A stretch of DNA of 41,310 nucleotides from Rhizomicrobium sp. (GTDB lineage: Bacteria; Pseudomonadota; Alphaproteobacteria; Micropepsales; Micropepsaceae), in contig JARLIR010000088.1 in NCBI GenBank assembly GCA_031291635.1, positions 1 through 41,310 of the forward strand. The letters are read 5' to 3'. Every line of letters starts with the position of its first letter. Within the stretch, counting starts at the first letter, position 1. Shown one piece after another: positions 27,833-39,110 of the stretch. The translations under genes and the position numbers were made by a program. The notes below the pieces were generated by a model, which was given only the letters and a program-made list of their open reading frames with translations, was not told the DNA's origin and ran no database searches.

Positions 27833-29290
27833 TTAAGAGGAGGCCCCCAGCTTTAAGACGGCATCGACCATGGCATCGACATCACGAAACTTGGTGCGGT
27901 GATTGACGAAAGCGGCACGGATAGCGAGCTTGCCAGCGATGGTGGTGGTCGAGGGCGCGGCGATACCGGACTCGTGCAAATCGACCACGATCTTGGCATT
28001 GGTGGCGTCATCGTTGCCATAGCGGAAACAGACGATGTTGAGCTGGGCGGGAGTCAGCAGCTCCAATTGGGGCTCGGCCCGTACACGCGCTTCCAGATGG
28101 CGGGCCAAGGCGCAGCTATGGGCCACGACCTCGCCCATCTTGGTGATGCCGAAGGTTTTCAGTGTGAACCAAGTCTTGAGGGCACGAAACCCGCGCGACA
28201 GATCGGGCCCGAAATCGGAGAACCACGGCGCCCCCGCCGCCAAGCCTTTGGCATTGGGCCGCAGATAGGCTGCAGGGCTGGCAAAGGTGTCACGGTGGAG
28301 CTGGCCATTGCGCACCAGCACAAAGCCCGCGTCGTAAGGCACTTGCCCCCATTTGTGAAAATCGAAAGCGACGGAATCGGCAAGTTCGATGCCCTTTACC
28401 AGCGGCTTGAGTTCTGGCGACAGCACCGCCATGGCACCAAAGGCACCGTCGATATGGAAGTGCATATCCTCGGCAGCGCAGATGGCAGCGATGGTTTCGA
28501 GTTCGTCGATGGCGCCGGTATCGACGGTTCCAGCGGTGCCGACGATGAGAAAAGGCTTCAGCCCAGCCGCGCGGTCCTCGGCAATGGCCGCCCGCAGTTT
28601 GCTCAAATCCATCCGGCCATGCGCATCGGTGGGGATCGGGCGCAAGGCATCAGTGCCCAGGCCGCTCAAATCCATGCCGAGCGGAATGCAGCGATGGGCC
28701 GCGACCGAAGCATAGGCTCGAAGCGTGGCGCCAGCTTCGCCAAGACCTTTGGCCCGCACGCCTTTGCCCAAAGCGCGTGTGCGCGCCACCAGGATGCCAA
28801 TCAAATTGGCAAGCGAACTGCCGGTGACGAAAAGACCGGTGGCGCCTTCCGGAAAGCCCAAAAGCGTGCGTGACCATTCGACGATCTGGCGTTCCACTTC
28901 GACCGGCATGTGATCGCGTCCGCCGAGATTGGCGTTGAGCCCGCCAGCCAGCATTTCCGCCAGCATGCCGACGGCGGTCCCGCCCCCTTGCACCCAGCCC
29001 ATGAAACCGGGATGCACGTTACCGGCGGCGTAAGGCAGCACTTCTTCGGCGAATTGCGCATAGACCTCGGCGAGTTCCGTGGGCTGCTGGGGCAACGCGG
29101 CGCGAAAATGGGCGCGGATTTCATCAGGGATCGGCTGCCATACCGGGCGCTGGCGGATTTGCGCGATGTAATCCAGCATATCGTCGAGCATGACGTGCGC
29201 GTTCGCCCGCAGCTCATCCCAGTTCTGGGGATCGAGGTTCGGCTCAGTTTCTGTCACGGGCGTTTCGGGCGGCAAAGCGGGAGTGTCCAT
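27833..29290 (-). CDS. pyridoxal-dependent decarboxylase (group II / aromatic-L-amino-acid decarboxylase family)
   Basis: VHPGFMGWVQGGGT...FHIDGAFGAMAVLSPELKPLVKGIELADSVAFDFHKWGQVPYDAGFVLV. Confidence 0.93.
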   Translation of the reverse strand: MDTPALPPETPVTETEPNLDPQNWDELRANAHVMLDDMLDYIAQIRQRPVWQPIPDEIRAHFRAALPQQPTELAEVYAQFAEEVLPYAAGNVHPGFMGWVQGGGTAVGMLAEMLAGGLNANLGGRDHMPVEVERQIVEWSRTLLGFPEGATGLFVTGSSLANLIGILVARTRALGKGVRAKGLGEAGATLRAYASVAAHRCIPLGMDLSGLGTDALRPIPTDAHGRMDLSKLRAAIAEDRAAGLKPFLIVGTAGTVDTGAIDELETIAAICAAEDMHFHIDGAFGAMAVLSPELKPLVKGIELADSVAFDFHKWGQVPYDAGFVLVRNGQLHRDTFASPAAYLRPNAKGLAAGAPWFSDFGPDLSRGFRALKTWFTLKTFGITKMGEVVAHSCALARHLEARVRAEPQLELLTPAQLNIVCFRYGNDDATNAKIVVDLHESGIAAPSTTTIAGKLAIRAAFVNHRTKFRDVDAMVDAVLKLGASS

Positions 29291-29388
29291 AGGGGCGCTT
29301 TATATAACATCATGACCCTGGGTCGAGGGTTTTGCCGCCGCCCCCCCGCGCGATACAACGGCAACGCAGCAGCAGCTTGGAGAATACC

Positions 29389-30267
29389 ATGAAGATCGGA
29401 TTCATCGGTTTGGGCGGTATGGGCGCCGGTATTGCGGCCAATATCCTGCGCGGCGGCCACGAAGTGGTAGCCTGGAACCGCTCGCCTGGGCCGCTGGCAG
29501 CCCTGGTGGCGCAAGGCGCGATTGCGGCACCCACAGCACAAGAAACCCTCGAAACCGACATTGTTTTTTCGATGCTCGCCAATGACGGCGCTTTGCAGGA
29601 TGTGGGCCTTGACGGTCCCTTGCTGGCGAAAGCGTCTCGCGGTCTCGTGCATGTGAACATGGCGACGGTCTCGATCGCCTTCGCCCGAACGTTGCAGAAG
29701 ACGCACAAGGCGTTCGGCATTGGCTACGTCGCCGCGCCAGTATTCGGGCGGCCCGACGCGGCGGCGGCCGGTAAACTGACCGTGATCGCCGCGGGAGCGC
29801 CCGCCGATATTGCTCGCGTTGAGCCCATTTTGGTGATGTTAGGTGCTAAATATGCCTGCGTCGGCCCTGATCCGGTGCAGGCCAATCTGTTCAAGATTAC
29901 CGGAAATTTCATGATCGCGGCAGCGATCGAAAGCATGGGAGAAGCGGCGGCCTTGCTGCGCAAAGGCGGGGTCGATCCAGTGCTATTTTTTGACGTCATG
30001 ACCAACGCCAATTTCTCGGCGCCGGTCTACAAGATCTACGGCAAGATCATCGCCGATCAGGCTTACGACAAAGCCGGATTCAAACTCAGCCTGGGCTATA
30101 AAGACGCCGGTCTGACGCTGGCGGCGGCCAAAGAATTGGAAGCCCCGATGCCACTGGCCAGCATGGTGCATGACCATTTCATCGAAGCGATGGCGGTGGG
30201 CTGGAGCGAGAAGGATTGGGCGGCACTGGCGCGGCTGGCGGCGGAGCGTGCGGGGCTGAAGGACTGA
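29389..30267 (+). CDS. NAD(P)-dependent beta-hydroxyacid dehydrogenase
   Basis: MKIGFIGLGGMGAGIAANILRGGHEVVAWNRS...APVFGRPDAAAAGKLTVIAAG. Confidence 0.92.
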   Translation: MKIGFIGLGGMGAGIAANILRGGHEVVAWNRSPGPLAALVAQGAIAAPTAQETLETDIVFSMLANDGALQDVGLDGPLLAKASRGLVHVNMATVSIAFARTLQKTHKAFGIGYVAAPVFGRPDAAAAGKLTVIAAGAPADIARVEPILVMLGAKYACVGPDPVQANLFKITGNFMIAAAIESMGEAAALLRKGGVDPVLFFDVMTNANFSAPVYKIYGKIIADQAYDKAGFKLSLGYKDAGLTLAAAKELEAPMPLASMVHDHFIEAMAVGWSEKDWAALARLAAERAGLKD

Positions 30268-30347
30268 GGCGTCATAACCCTTCATCTGGCGTGCATAATT
30301 GCGTATGAGGGGGCTGGCGCGATCCTGGCGCCGAGATTGAGCGTGCG

Positions 30348-31202
30348 ATGACGAAAGAAAACTTCATTCTGACGGTTTCCTGCCCCGACAAGCGCGGGAT
30401 TGTGGCAAGCGTCAGCCGTTACCTTTTCGACATGGGTTGCAACATTCTCGATAGCGCCCAGTTCGGCGATCTCGACAATGGCCGCTTCTTCCTGCGCATC
30501 TCCTTCGCTTCGGATATGGGGGCACGCCTCGCCCAACTGCAGGAGGGCTTTGCGCCCATCGCCGCCGAATTTGACATGACCGCCGCAATCCATGACGGCG
30601 CGGTCAAGACGCGCACGCTGATCATGGTCTCCAAATTTGGCCATTGCCTGGTGGATTTACTTTATCGCCACCGTATCGGCGCCTTGCCAATCGAGATTCC
30701 GGTGATCGTCTCCAACCATCGCGAATTCGCCGACATCGCCGCGGCGCATGGCATTCCCTTTCGCTATCTGCCGGTCAGCAAGGACAATCGCAAAGCACAG
30801 GAAAACACCTTGGCCGAGATCATCGCTGAAGAGCGCATCGATCTGGTTGTGCTGGCGCGCTACATGCAAATCCTGTCGCCGGAGTTGTGCGCGGAGATGC
30901 CGGGGCGGATCATCAATATCCACCATTCCTTCCTACCGAGCTTCAAGGGCGCCCGCCCCTATCACCAAGCCTATGAGCGCGGCGTCAAGTTGATCGGGGC
31001 GACGGCGCATTACGTGACGGGCGATCTCGACGAAGGTCCGATCATCGAACAATCGGTCGAGCGCGCCACTCATGCCATGTCGGGCGATGATCTGGCAGCG
31101 CTCGGCCGTGATATCGAGAACAAGGTGCTGTCCCGCGCCGTGCAATGGCACGCCGAGCATCGCATCCTGGTCAACGGCCGCAAGACCGTCGCCTTCACCT
31201 GA
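30348..31202 (+). CDS. purU: formyltetrahydrofolate deformylase
   Basis: ILTVSCPDKRGIVASVSRYLFDMGCNILDSAQFGD...LARYMQILSPELCAEMPGRIINIHHSFLPSFKGARPYHQAYERGVKLIGATAHYVT. Confidence 0.95.
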   Translation: MTKENFILTVSCPDKRGIVASVSRYLFDMGCNILDSAQFGDLDNGRFFLRISFASDMGARLAQLQEGFAPIAAEFDMTAAIHDGAVKTRTLIMVSKFGHCLVDLLYRHRIGALPIEIPVIVSNHREFADIAAAHGIPFRYLPVSKDNRKAQENTLAEIIAEERIDLVVLARYMQILSPELCAEMPGRIINIHHSFLPSFKGARPYHQAYERGVKLIGATAHYVTGDLDEGPIIEQSVERATHAMSGDDLAALGRDIENKVLSRAVQWHAEHRILVNGRKTVAFT

Positions 31203-32603
<1,401 letters not shown>

Positions 32604-32960
32604 AGGATACCTTTGGGGAAAGCCCCGTAAAATGCGCTGGCGGATGTACAAGAGCCCAGGCACCACTGTCCAGCGATTCGAAACATTCGTCAGCGGCTAC
32701 TCGGTGTGCCGAAACGCCCTGCGAATCAATCAATACTTACTTGCACAACTCTTACGGGCGGCCGGGACCACTGGTCTTGATTTGATTTGTTCCCGCGTGC
32801 AACAGGTCTTATCACAGCTTTACCGCGCTTGCGCCTCCATATGTCGCGTGACCAACTGTACGGAATCGACCAGTTTGCGTTGCTTAGGGTTATCGGCGTG
32901 GATACGATCACACCTTCGGCGAAAAGTACCCCGCAGCAGGATTTTCTCACAGAAATGCTT

Positions 32961-33446
32961 ATGGAACAAACCTCGACGCGGCGCGAGCGAAAGTCTGCGC
33001 CCACTACGACATCCGAAAAACCGGCGCTCCGTCACAACAAGCTTGTTGACAATGTCGGCTATCAACTCCGCACGGCCTATGTTGCCGTTCGCCGGCACTT
33101 CGAAGCCGCGATGGAAAAGCTCGATCTCACGCAGAAGCAGACTGGCGTGCTGTGGCTGATCGAAGCCAACCCGGCCGTCTCGCAGATCGCGCTGGCCAAC
33201 GAGCTCGGCATGGACCGCGCTTCGATGATGGCGATCGTTGACCGTCTCGAAGAGCGCGGCCTCATTGTGCGCAAGCGCTCGACCGAAGACGGCCGCCGTC
33301 AGGAACTTTACACGACCGCTAAGGGCCGCAAGGTTCTGACCCAGGCCAAGGCAGCGATCCACGAACACGAAAAATGGATCTCTTCCAAATTCACCAAAAG
33401 CGAACTCGCCGCTTTTGTCGACGGTCTGAAGCGCTTCACGCGCTAA
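32961..33446 (+). CDS. MarR-family transcriptional regulator
   Basis: LDLTQKQTGVLWLIEANPAVSQIALANELGMDRASMMAIVDRLEERGLIVRKRSTEDGRRQELYTTAKGRKVL. Confidence 0.92.
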   Translation: MEQTSTRRERKSAPTTTSEKPALRHNKLVDNVGYQLRTAYVAVRRHFEAAMEKLDLTQKQTGVLWLIEANPAVSQIALANELGMDRASMMAIVDRLEERGLIVRKRSTEDGRRQELYTTAKGRKVLTQAKAAIHEHEKWISSKFTKSELAAFVDGLKRFTR

Positions 33447-33467
33447 TCCGTATTGTCCTATGTGAAC

Positions 33468-33499
33468 ACAGAACGAAGCAGCACGCTGCTTCGTTCTGT
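33468..33499. terminator. perfect 15-bp inverted repeat after marR (terminator or operator)
   Basis: ACAGAACGAAGCAGC-ac-GCTGCTTCGTTCTGT; only two T residues follow. Confidence 0.6.
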
Positions 33500-33718
33500 T
33501 CGCATGTTTGGCCAAACCCAAAAAGAGCCCCAGCTTAACAAGGGTGCTCCAACATATCTTGGGCATGGTTGGCAGGCTTCAGGTGCGTTGCGCGCCTGCC
33601 CTTCGGTATCGCCAGGCGCAGATAAACATCGGTTGCGCACAATATTTTATCCCGTACTGGTTGCGTTTTTATATTTGTAGGTGTCGAATACGGCCTCGCG
33701 GCTCATCATGGAGTTTCC

Positions 33719-35032
33719 ATGTTCGGCAAGACCTATAGCGGCCCCGGCTTGATCCCTTGGATTCGCCAGTTGTTGTTTGGGCCCCCCGCGAAACCCTCTG
33801 GCCGCGAAAAACCAGGTGATGCCCTTCAGAGCGATGTGACACAGATGAACCGCGCGACGCTGAACACGCCACGCCGGATTCTGCTAGTGGGTTTCCTCGT
33901 TCCCCTGGTGGCGTTGTGGCATCTTTCCAACCCCCTCAAAGATGCGAAGGGCGCGTCGAAGGCGTTTGCGCTGGTCCCGGGCTGGGAAGCCTACATTTCC
34001 GCGGTCGGTGTTGCGCTTCTGATAGCCGCCGCCGCAGCGCTGGTTGGTATCTTCGCCGGTTTCCTGCTCGGCCTGCCGCGCCATGCCCCAACAGCTTCCG
34101 ATGCAAAGGCGGTGGCGCAGGACAATTCCTACGGCACCAACCTCGAACAGATATCGGATTGGCTCACCAAAATTTTGCTGGGTGCCGGTCTGACGCAAAT
34201 TACCTCGATTTCCGAATTCATATGGAAAACCAGCGATGGTGCCGCCAAGGCCCTGAACGGGATCCCTGGCGTGACGCAAATTTTCGCGGCAGAGATGATT
34301 TTTTTCTCGGTTGCCGGCCTTTGGTATTCCTATCTCTGGACGCGTTTCTATGTCGGGCCCGCCTTCGCGGAAGCGGAGCGCATCAGCAGCTTGAAACAGA
34401 TTCTCAGCCAGCGGGAAAAGGAAAGCCGTGCCGATTCCGAAGCTCTGAGCACAGTGGGCGCCCAACTTACGGGACAGCCGGACGAAATACCGACGCAGGA
34501 TCAGCTCAACGCGGCCATTGTGGCGGCTTCGACCGACACAAGGGCACTTATCTATTTCCGCGCTCAGCGAACGCGGATTCAGAGTCTTGTCGGCGGTGAC
34601 GACGCCTCCAAGCGGCAGATGGAACGGACCATTCCGGTTTTTCGCGCCTTGATCGCAAGCGACAGCGACAGACTCTATGCCTCCAATCACGCCCAATTGG
34701 CCTGCGCGCTCAAAGATTCTACCCCACCAAAGTGGGAGGAAGCCGAAGCCGAATTCAGCGAAGCCATCTTGATCCGGGACAAATGCCAGCGCCCCGCGGA
34801 AGGAGAGCAATGGCTGAGCTACGAGGCCAACCGCGCCATCTGTCGCATCAATCTGGACCAAAAATTCAAGACCGGCGCCAAAGCCGATCCGTCGTGGAAA
34901 CAGAAGATCGTTGACGATCTTAAAGTCGCCAAGGCGGATGCCAGTTGGCCAAGCATCAGCAAAGAGGCCGCCAAATGGGCCGCCGTCAATGAGGTCGATC
35001 TCAACGCCCTCGACAAGCCTGCCGCGAATTGA
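33719..35032 (+). CDS. uncharacterised membrane protein with C-terminal TPR-like region (437 aa)
   Basis: Hydrophobic segments; motif SYGTNLEQISDWLTKILLGAGLTQI; helical-repeat-like YASNHAQLACALKDSTPPKWEEAEAEFSEAILIRD; SD ggag before ATG. Confidence 0.75.
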   Translation: MFGKTYSGPGLIPWIRQLLFGPPAKPSGREKPGDALQSDVTQMNRATLNTPRRILLVGFLVPLVALWHLSNPLKDAKGASKAFALVPGWEAYISAVGVALLIAAAAALVGIFAGFLLGLPRHAPTASDAKAVAQDNSYGTNLEQISDWLTKILLGAGLTQITSISEFIWKTSDGAAKALNGIPGVTQIFAAEMIFFSVAGLWYSYLWTRFYVGPAFAEAERISSLKQILSQREKESRADSEALSTVGAQLTGQPDEIPTQDQLNAAIVAASTDTRALIYFRAQRTRIQSLVGGDDASKRQMERTIPVFRALIASDSDRLYASNHAQLACALKDSTPPKWEEAEAEFSEAILIRDKCQRPAEGEQWLSYEANRAICRINLDQKFKTGAKADPSWKQKIVDDLKVAKADASWPSISKEAAKWAAVNEVDLNALDKPAAN

Positions 35033-35149
35033 GCCGATCACAACGACGTGATCTTTCCGCCCAGATGGAGCAATGGCCCAGAGCGGAAGCTCTCGCGCCA
35101 AAGGAAAAACGCCGGTAAGGTTCGGCGCGTCACAATTTCGAGTTGCTCT

Positions 35150-37201
35150 ATGCTCACCTTGCGTTCTGCCGTGCTCGCCGCGGCCGCTTTCATTGCGATC
35201 CCCCTGCCCGCTGGCGCCGAACCGTTCACGGCCAAGCTGATGGCGACCTTGGACCGGATCGATGATCCGCGCGTTTCGCCGGATGGGCACTATGTTCTCT
35301 ATGATCTGCGCACGGTCGATTATGACGCCAACAAATCAGCGCATGCGCTGTGGCTGGTCGATTTGAAGAGCCACGCCGGGCGGCGGTTGGCGGCGTCGGA
35401 TGGCGGCACCTCGAGCGGGCGGTGGGCACCGGACGGCAGCATATATTTTATCTCCAGCCGTAACAAAGACGGCATTGGCCAAGTCTTCCGCACCGATGTG
35501 AAGGGTGACAAGGCGGTGCAGGTAACACAGGCCGAACTCGATGTCGGCGCCTTCAAGCTGTCGCCCGATGGCAAGACGCTGGTGATCGCCCAAGCCGTCT
35601 TCCCGGATTGCCCCGACATCGCTTGCACGGTGGCGCGGACCAAAGCCAAAGAGGCTTCCAAGCAGAGCGGCGTCGTCTATGACCGCGTCTTCATCCGTCA
35701 TTGGGACACATGGGCCGACGGCACGCGCAATCATCTTTATGCACTGGCTTTGAATGGCGATGGTGTGGCCGCTGGCAAAGCGGTGGCGCTGATGGCGGGC
35801 TTCGATGGCGATGCCCCGACCAAGCCCTTCGGCGGCGATGGCGATTTTGATTTTTCGCGCGACGGCAAGACCATCGTGTTCTCGGCCAAGCTGGCGGGCA
35901 AAACCGAACCCTGGTCGACCAATTACGATTTGTGGGCGGTACCTGTAGATGGCTCCAAAGCGCCGCAGGATTTGACGGCGAGCAATCCGGCTTGGGATGG
36001 CGCACCCGCGTTTTCGCCCGACGGCAAATGGCTCGCCTATTCCGCCATGAAACGCCCGGGCTTCGAGGCTGACCGCTTCGGCTTGATGTTGCGCAATGTG
36101 GCGACGGGCGAAACCCATGAAGTGGCGCCGCAATGGGACCGCTCGGCCGATGCTGCGGTGTGGTCGCGCGATGGCAAGCGCTTGCTGGTGGCCAGCGATG
36201 ACGTCGGCCAGCACCGCGTTTTCTCGATTGATCCTGCTACCGGCAAGGTCACGGCCTTGACCGGCCAAGGCCATGTCGGCGCTTTCGATGTGGGCCCGAA
36301 AGGCATCGTCTTCGCGCAAGACAGCATCACCAGCCCGGCACAGCTTTTTGCGGAAAGCTATGGCGGCAAAGCGGTGAAGTTGACGAACGTCAATGCCGAC
36401 AAACTGAAAGGCGTAGCGATGGGCGCGGCGGAGCAGTTCAGCTTCACCGGCTGGAATGGCGAGACCGTGCATGGCTATGTCATCAAGCCCGCGAATTATG
36501 AGAAGGGCAAAAAATATCCGGTGGCCTTGTTGATCCATGGCGGGCCGCAAGGCTCGATGGCCAATGATTTCCATTACCGCTGGAATCCGGAAGTCTATGC
36601 CGGTGCGGGTTATGCGGCGGTGATGATCGACTTCCACGGCTCGACCGGATACGGCCAAGCTTTCACCGATAGTATCAGCCAGCATTGGGGTGATCGCCCG
36701 CTGGAAGATCTGCAAAAGGGCTGGGCGGCGGCGCTTGGCAAATACGACTTCCTCAATGGCGACCGCGCCTGCGCGCTGGGCGGTTCCTATGGCGGCTTCA
36801 TGGTCGATTGGATCGCCGGCAATTGGAACGCGCCGTTCAAATGCCTGGTCAGCCATGACGGCGTCTTCGACAGCCGCGGCATGGGCTACGCCACCGAAGA
36901 ACTGTGGTTTGACGAATGGGAGCATGGCGGCGCGGTCTATGATGTGCCGCAGAATTTCGAGACCTTTAATCCGCTCAACCACGTCAAGGAATGGTCGAAG
37001 CCGATCTTGTTCGTGCAGGGCGGACGCGATTATCGCATTCCGCTGGATCAAGCGATTGGTGGCTTCACCATGGCGCAGCGGCGCGGGGTGGAGAGCAAGC
37101 TGCTCTACTTCCCGGATGAGAACCATTGGGTGCTGAAACCGCAAAACTCGGTCGAATGGCACGACACGGTGCTGGGTTGGCTGGATCAGTGGACGAAGTA
37201 A
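35150..37201 (+). CDS. S9 family peptidase (prolyl oligopeptidase/acylaminoacyl peptidase-like), secreted
   Basis: Signal peptide; WD/PD40-like blocks; YPVALLIHGGPQGSM; ALGGSYGGFMVDWIAGN; GGRDYRIP; ENHWVLKP. Confidence 0.95.
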   Translation: MLTLRSAVLAAAAFIAIPLPAGAEPFTAKLMATLDRIDDPRVSPDGHYVLYDLRTVDYDANKSAHALWLVDLKSHAGRRLAASDGGTSSGRWAPDGSIYFISSRNKDGIGQVFRTDVKGDKAVQVTQAELDVGAFKLSPDGKTLVIAQAVFPDCPDIACTVARTKAKEASKQSGVVYDRVFIRHWDTWADGTRNHLYALALNGDGVAAGKAVALMAGFDGDAPTKPFGGDGDFDFSRDGKTIVFSAKLAGKTEPWSTNYDLWAVPVDGSKAPQDLTASNPAWDGAPAFSPDGKWLAYSAMKRPGFEADRFGLMLRNVATGETHEVAPQWDRSADAAVWSRDGKRLLVASDDVGQHRVFSIDPATGKVTALTGQGHVGAFDVGPKGIVFAQDSITSPAQLFAESYGGKAVKLTNVNADKLKGVAMGAAEQFSFTGWNGETVHGYVIKPANYEKGKKYPVALLIHGGPQGSMANDFHYRWNPEVYAGAGYAAVMIDFHGSTGYGQAFTDSISQHWGDRPLEDLQKGWAAALGKYDFLNGDRACALGGSYGGFMVDWIAGNWNAPFKCLVSHDGVFDSRGMGYATEELWFDEWEHGGAVYDVPQNFETFNPLNHVKEWSKPILFVQGGRDYRIPLDQAIGGFTMAQRRGVESKLLYFPDENHWVLKPQNSVEWHDTVLGWLDQWTK

Positions 37202-37212
37202 TCTATCTCATT

Positions 37213-37293
37213 CGTCATGGCCGGGCTTGACCCGGCCATCCATCTTTACACTGGCATCCGCCTGGATGGCCGGCTCGGAGGCCGGCCATGACG
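37213..37293. repeat. nested palindromic intergenic element
   Basis: CGTCATGGCCGG...CCGGCCATCCA - spacer - TGGATGGCCGG...CCGGCCATGACG. Confidence 0.85.
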
Positions 37294-37298
37294 GCTTG

Positions 37299-39110
37299 TC
37301 ACTTCCCTTCGATCTCCTCCCGTAACGCTTCCAGTTCCAGCCAGCGGTCTTCGCAGGCGGCGCGGTCGGTTTCGGCTTTGGCGACTTTGGCGTTGAGCTC
37401 GGTGACCTTTTTGGGATCGCGGGCGTAGAGCGCGGGGTCGGCGAGTTCGGTGTGCAATTTGGCGATCAGGGCCGTCAGCTTTTCGATTTCGCCCGGCAGC
37501 TTTTCCAGCGCGTGCTTGTCGTTGAAGGAGAGCTTTTTGCGCGGCGCTTCGGCTTTGGCGCGTTCGCGCGCGGCGGCTTTGTCTTTCTTCTCCGCGCTCT
37601 TATCGGCTTTGGTGGTTTCGACACCGCCGCCGCGCTGGGCGACCATGTCGGAATAGCCGCCAGCGTAATCGGTGAACTGCCCATCGCCTTCGGCAAAGAT
37701 GATCGCCGTCACGGTGCGATCCAAGAAATCGCGATCATGGCTGACCAGCAAAACTGTGCCGGGGTATTCGTCGATCATCTCTTCCAAAAGATCGAGCGTC
37801 TCCAGATCCAGATCGTTGGTGGGTTCGTCCAGCACCAGCAAATTGCCCGGCTTGGCGAGCGCTTTGGCTAGGAGCAACCGCGCCCGCTCGCCACCCGACA
37901 AGACATTGACCGGCGTGCGCGCCTGCTCCGGCGTGAAGAGAAAGTCCTTCATGTAGGAGATGACGTGACGGGTCTCGCCGCCGACTTCGACCTTGTCGCC
38001 GCCACCGGTCAGCACGTCTTGCAGGCTGGCGCTGCCATCGAGCAGCTTGCGGGTTTGATCCAGCGTCACCAGCGCCAGATTGGTGCCCAAAATGATGCTG
38101 CCGGAATCCTGCGCCAAGCGCCCGGTGAGGAGATTGAGCAAAGTGGTTTTGCCCGCGCCATTGGCGCCGATCAGGCCGATGCGGTCGCCGCGCAAGATGC
38201 GGGTGGAAAAGCCCGAGACCACGACCTTGTCGCCATAGCTTTTGGAGATGTTGCGGGCTTCGATCACCTTGGTGCCGGCATTGCCTGCTTCGCTGGAGGA
38301 GAAATTCACCTGGCCCAATTGGCCCTGGGCTTCGCGATGCTCTTTACGCAGAGCACCCAGCTCGGCCATGCGGCGGACGTTGCGCTTGCGCCGCGCGGTG
38401 ACGCCATAGCGTACCCAATGCTCTTCGGCCGCGATCTTGCGGCTGAGCTTTTGGCGGTCGCGCTCTTCTTCTTCCAGCAGCTGATCACGCCAAGCCTCGA
38501 AACCGGCAAAACCGCGATCGAGCCGCCGCGTCTTGCCGCGATCGAGCCATACGGTGGCGCGCGACAGATCGGTGAGGAAGCGGCGGTCATGGCTGATGAG
38601 AACCAGAGCGCCGCTCATGGTTTGCAGCTCCTCATCCAGCCATTCGATGGCAGGCAGATCGAGATGGTTGGTCGGCTCGTCCAGCAGCAGGATGTCGGGC
38701 TTGGGCGCCAGCACCCGGGCCAGCGCGGCACGGCGTGCTTGCCCTCCGGACAGCGTCTCCACACCCTCGGTGCCCATCAGCCCCAGCTTGCCGAGCAGAT
38801 AATGCGCCCGGGCCGGATCGTCGCCATGGTTCAGCCCCGAAGCCACATAGGCGAAGGTGTCGGGATAGCCCGACAGGTCCGGCTCTTGCGGCAGATAGCG
38901 GATCGTGGCGCCCGGCTGGGCAAAGCGGCGGCCGCCATCGGGCTCCAGCATCCCCGCGGCGATCTTGAGAAGGGTCGACTTGCCGGAGCCGTTGCGGCCC
39001 ACCAAGCAAAGCCGCTCCCCGGCTTCGACGAAAAGCTCGGCCCCATCCAGGAGGTCCGAGGTGCCAATGGTCAGGCGGATGTCTTGTAGCGTCAGTAAAG
39101 GTGCGGGCAT
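37299..39110 (-). CDS. ABC-F family ATPase (Uup-like)
   Basis: Two ABC cassettes: GRNGSGKST, LSGGQARRAALARVLAPKPDILLLDEPTNHLDL; GANGAGKTT, LSGGERARLLLAKALAKPGNLLVLDEPTNDLDLETLDLLEE. Confidence 0.95.
   Translation of the reverse strand: MPAPLLTLQDIRLTIGTSDLLDGAELFVEAGERLCLVGRNGSGKSTLLKIAAGMLEPDGGRRFAQPGATIRYLPQEPDLSGYPDTFAYVASGLNHGDDPARAHYLLGKLGLMGTEGVETLSGGQARRAALARVLAPKPDILLLDEPTNHLDLPAIEWLDEELQTMSGALVLISHDRRFLTDLSRATVWLDRGKTRRLDRGFAGFEAWRDQLLEEEERDRQKLSRKIAAEEHWVRYGVTARRKRNVRRMAELGALRKEHREAQGQLGQVNFSSSEAGNAGTKVIEARNISKSYGDKVVVSGFSTRILRGDRIGLIGANGAGKTTLLNLLTGRLAQDSGSIILGTNLALVTLDQTRKLLDGSASLQDVLTGGGDKVEVGGETRHVISYMKDFLFTPEQARTPVNVLSGGERARLLLAKALAKPGNLLVLDEPTNDLDLETLDLLEEMIDEYPGTVLLVSHDRDFLDRTVTAIIFAEGDGQFTDYAGGYSDMVAQRGGGVETTKADKSAEKKDKAAARERAKAEAPRKKLSFNDKHALEKLPGEIEKLTALIAKLHTELADPALYARDPKKVTELNAKVAKAETDRAACEDRWLELEALREEIEGK

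Noticed and set aside
33884-35290. 468-aa minus-strand ORF opposite the 437-aa membrane protein
   Set aside because: Translation lacks hydrophobic or domain patterns; plus-strand frame has SD, TM segments and a coherent motif. Flagged as the less certain strand choice, but still rejected.
35336-37162. 608-aa ORF antisense to the S9 peptidase
   Set aside because: Shadow ORF; S9 catalytic motifs are unambiguous on the plus strand.
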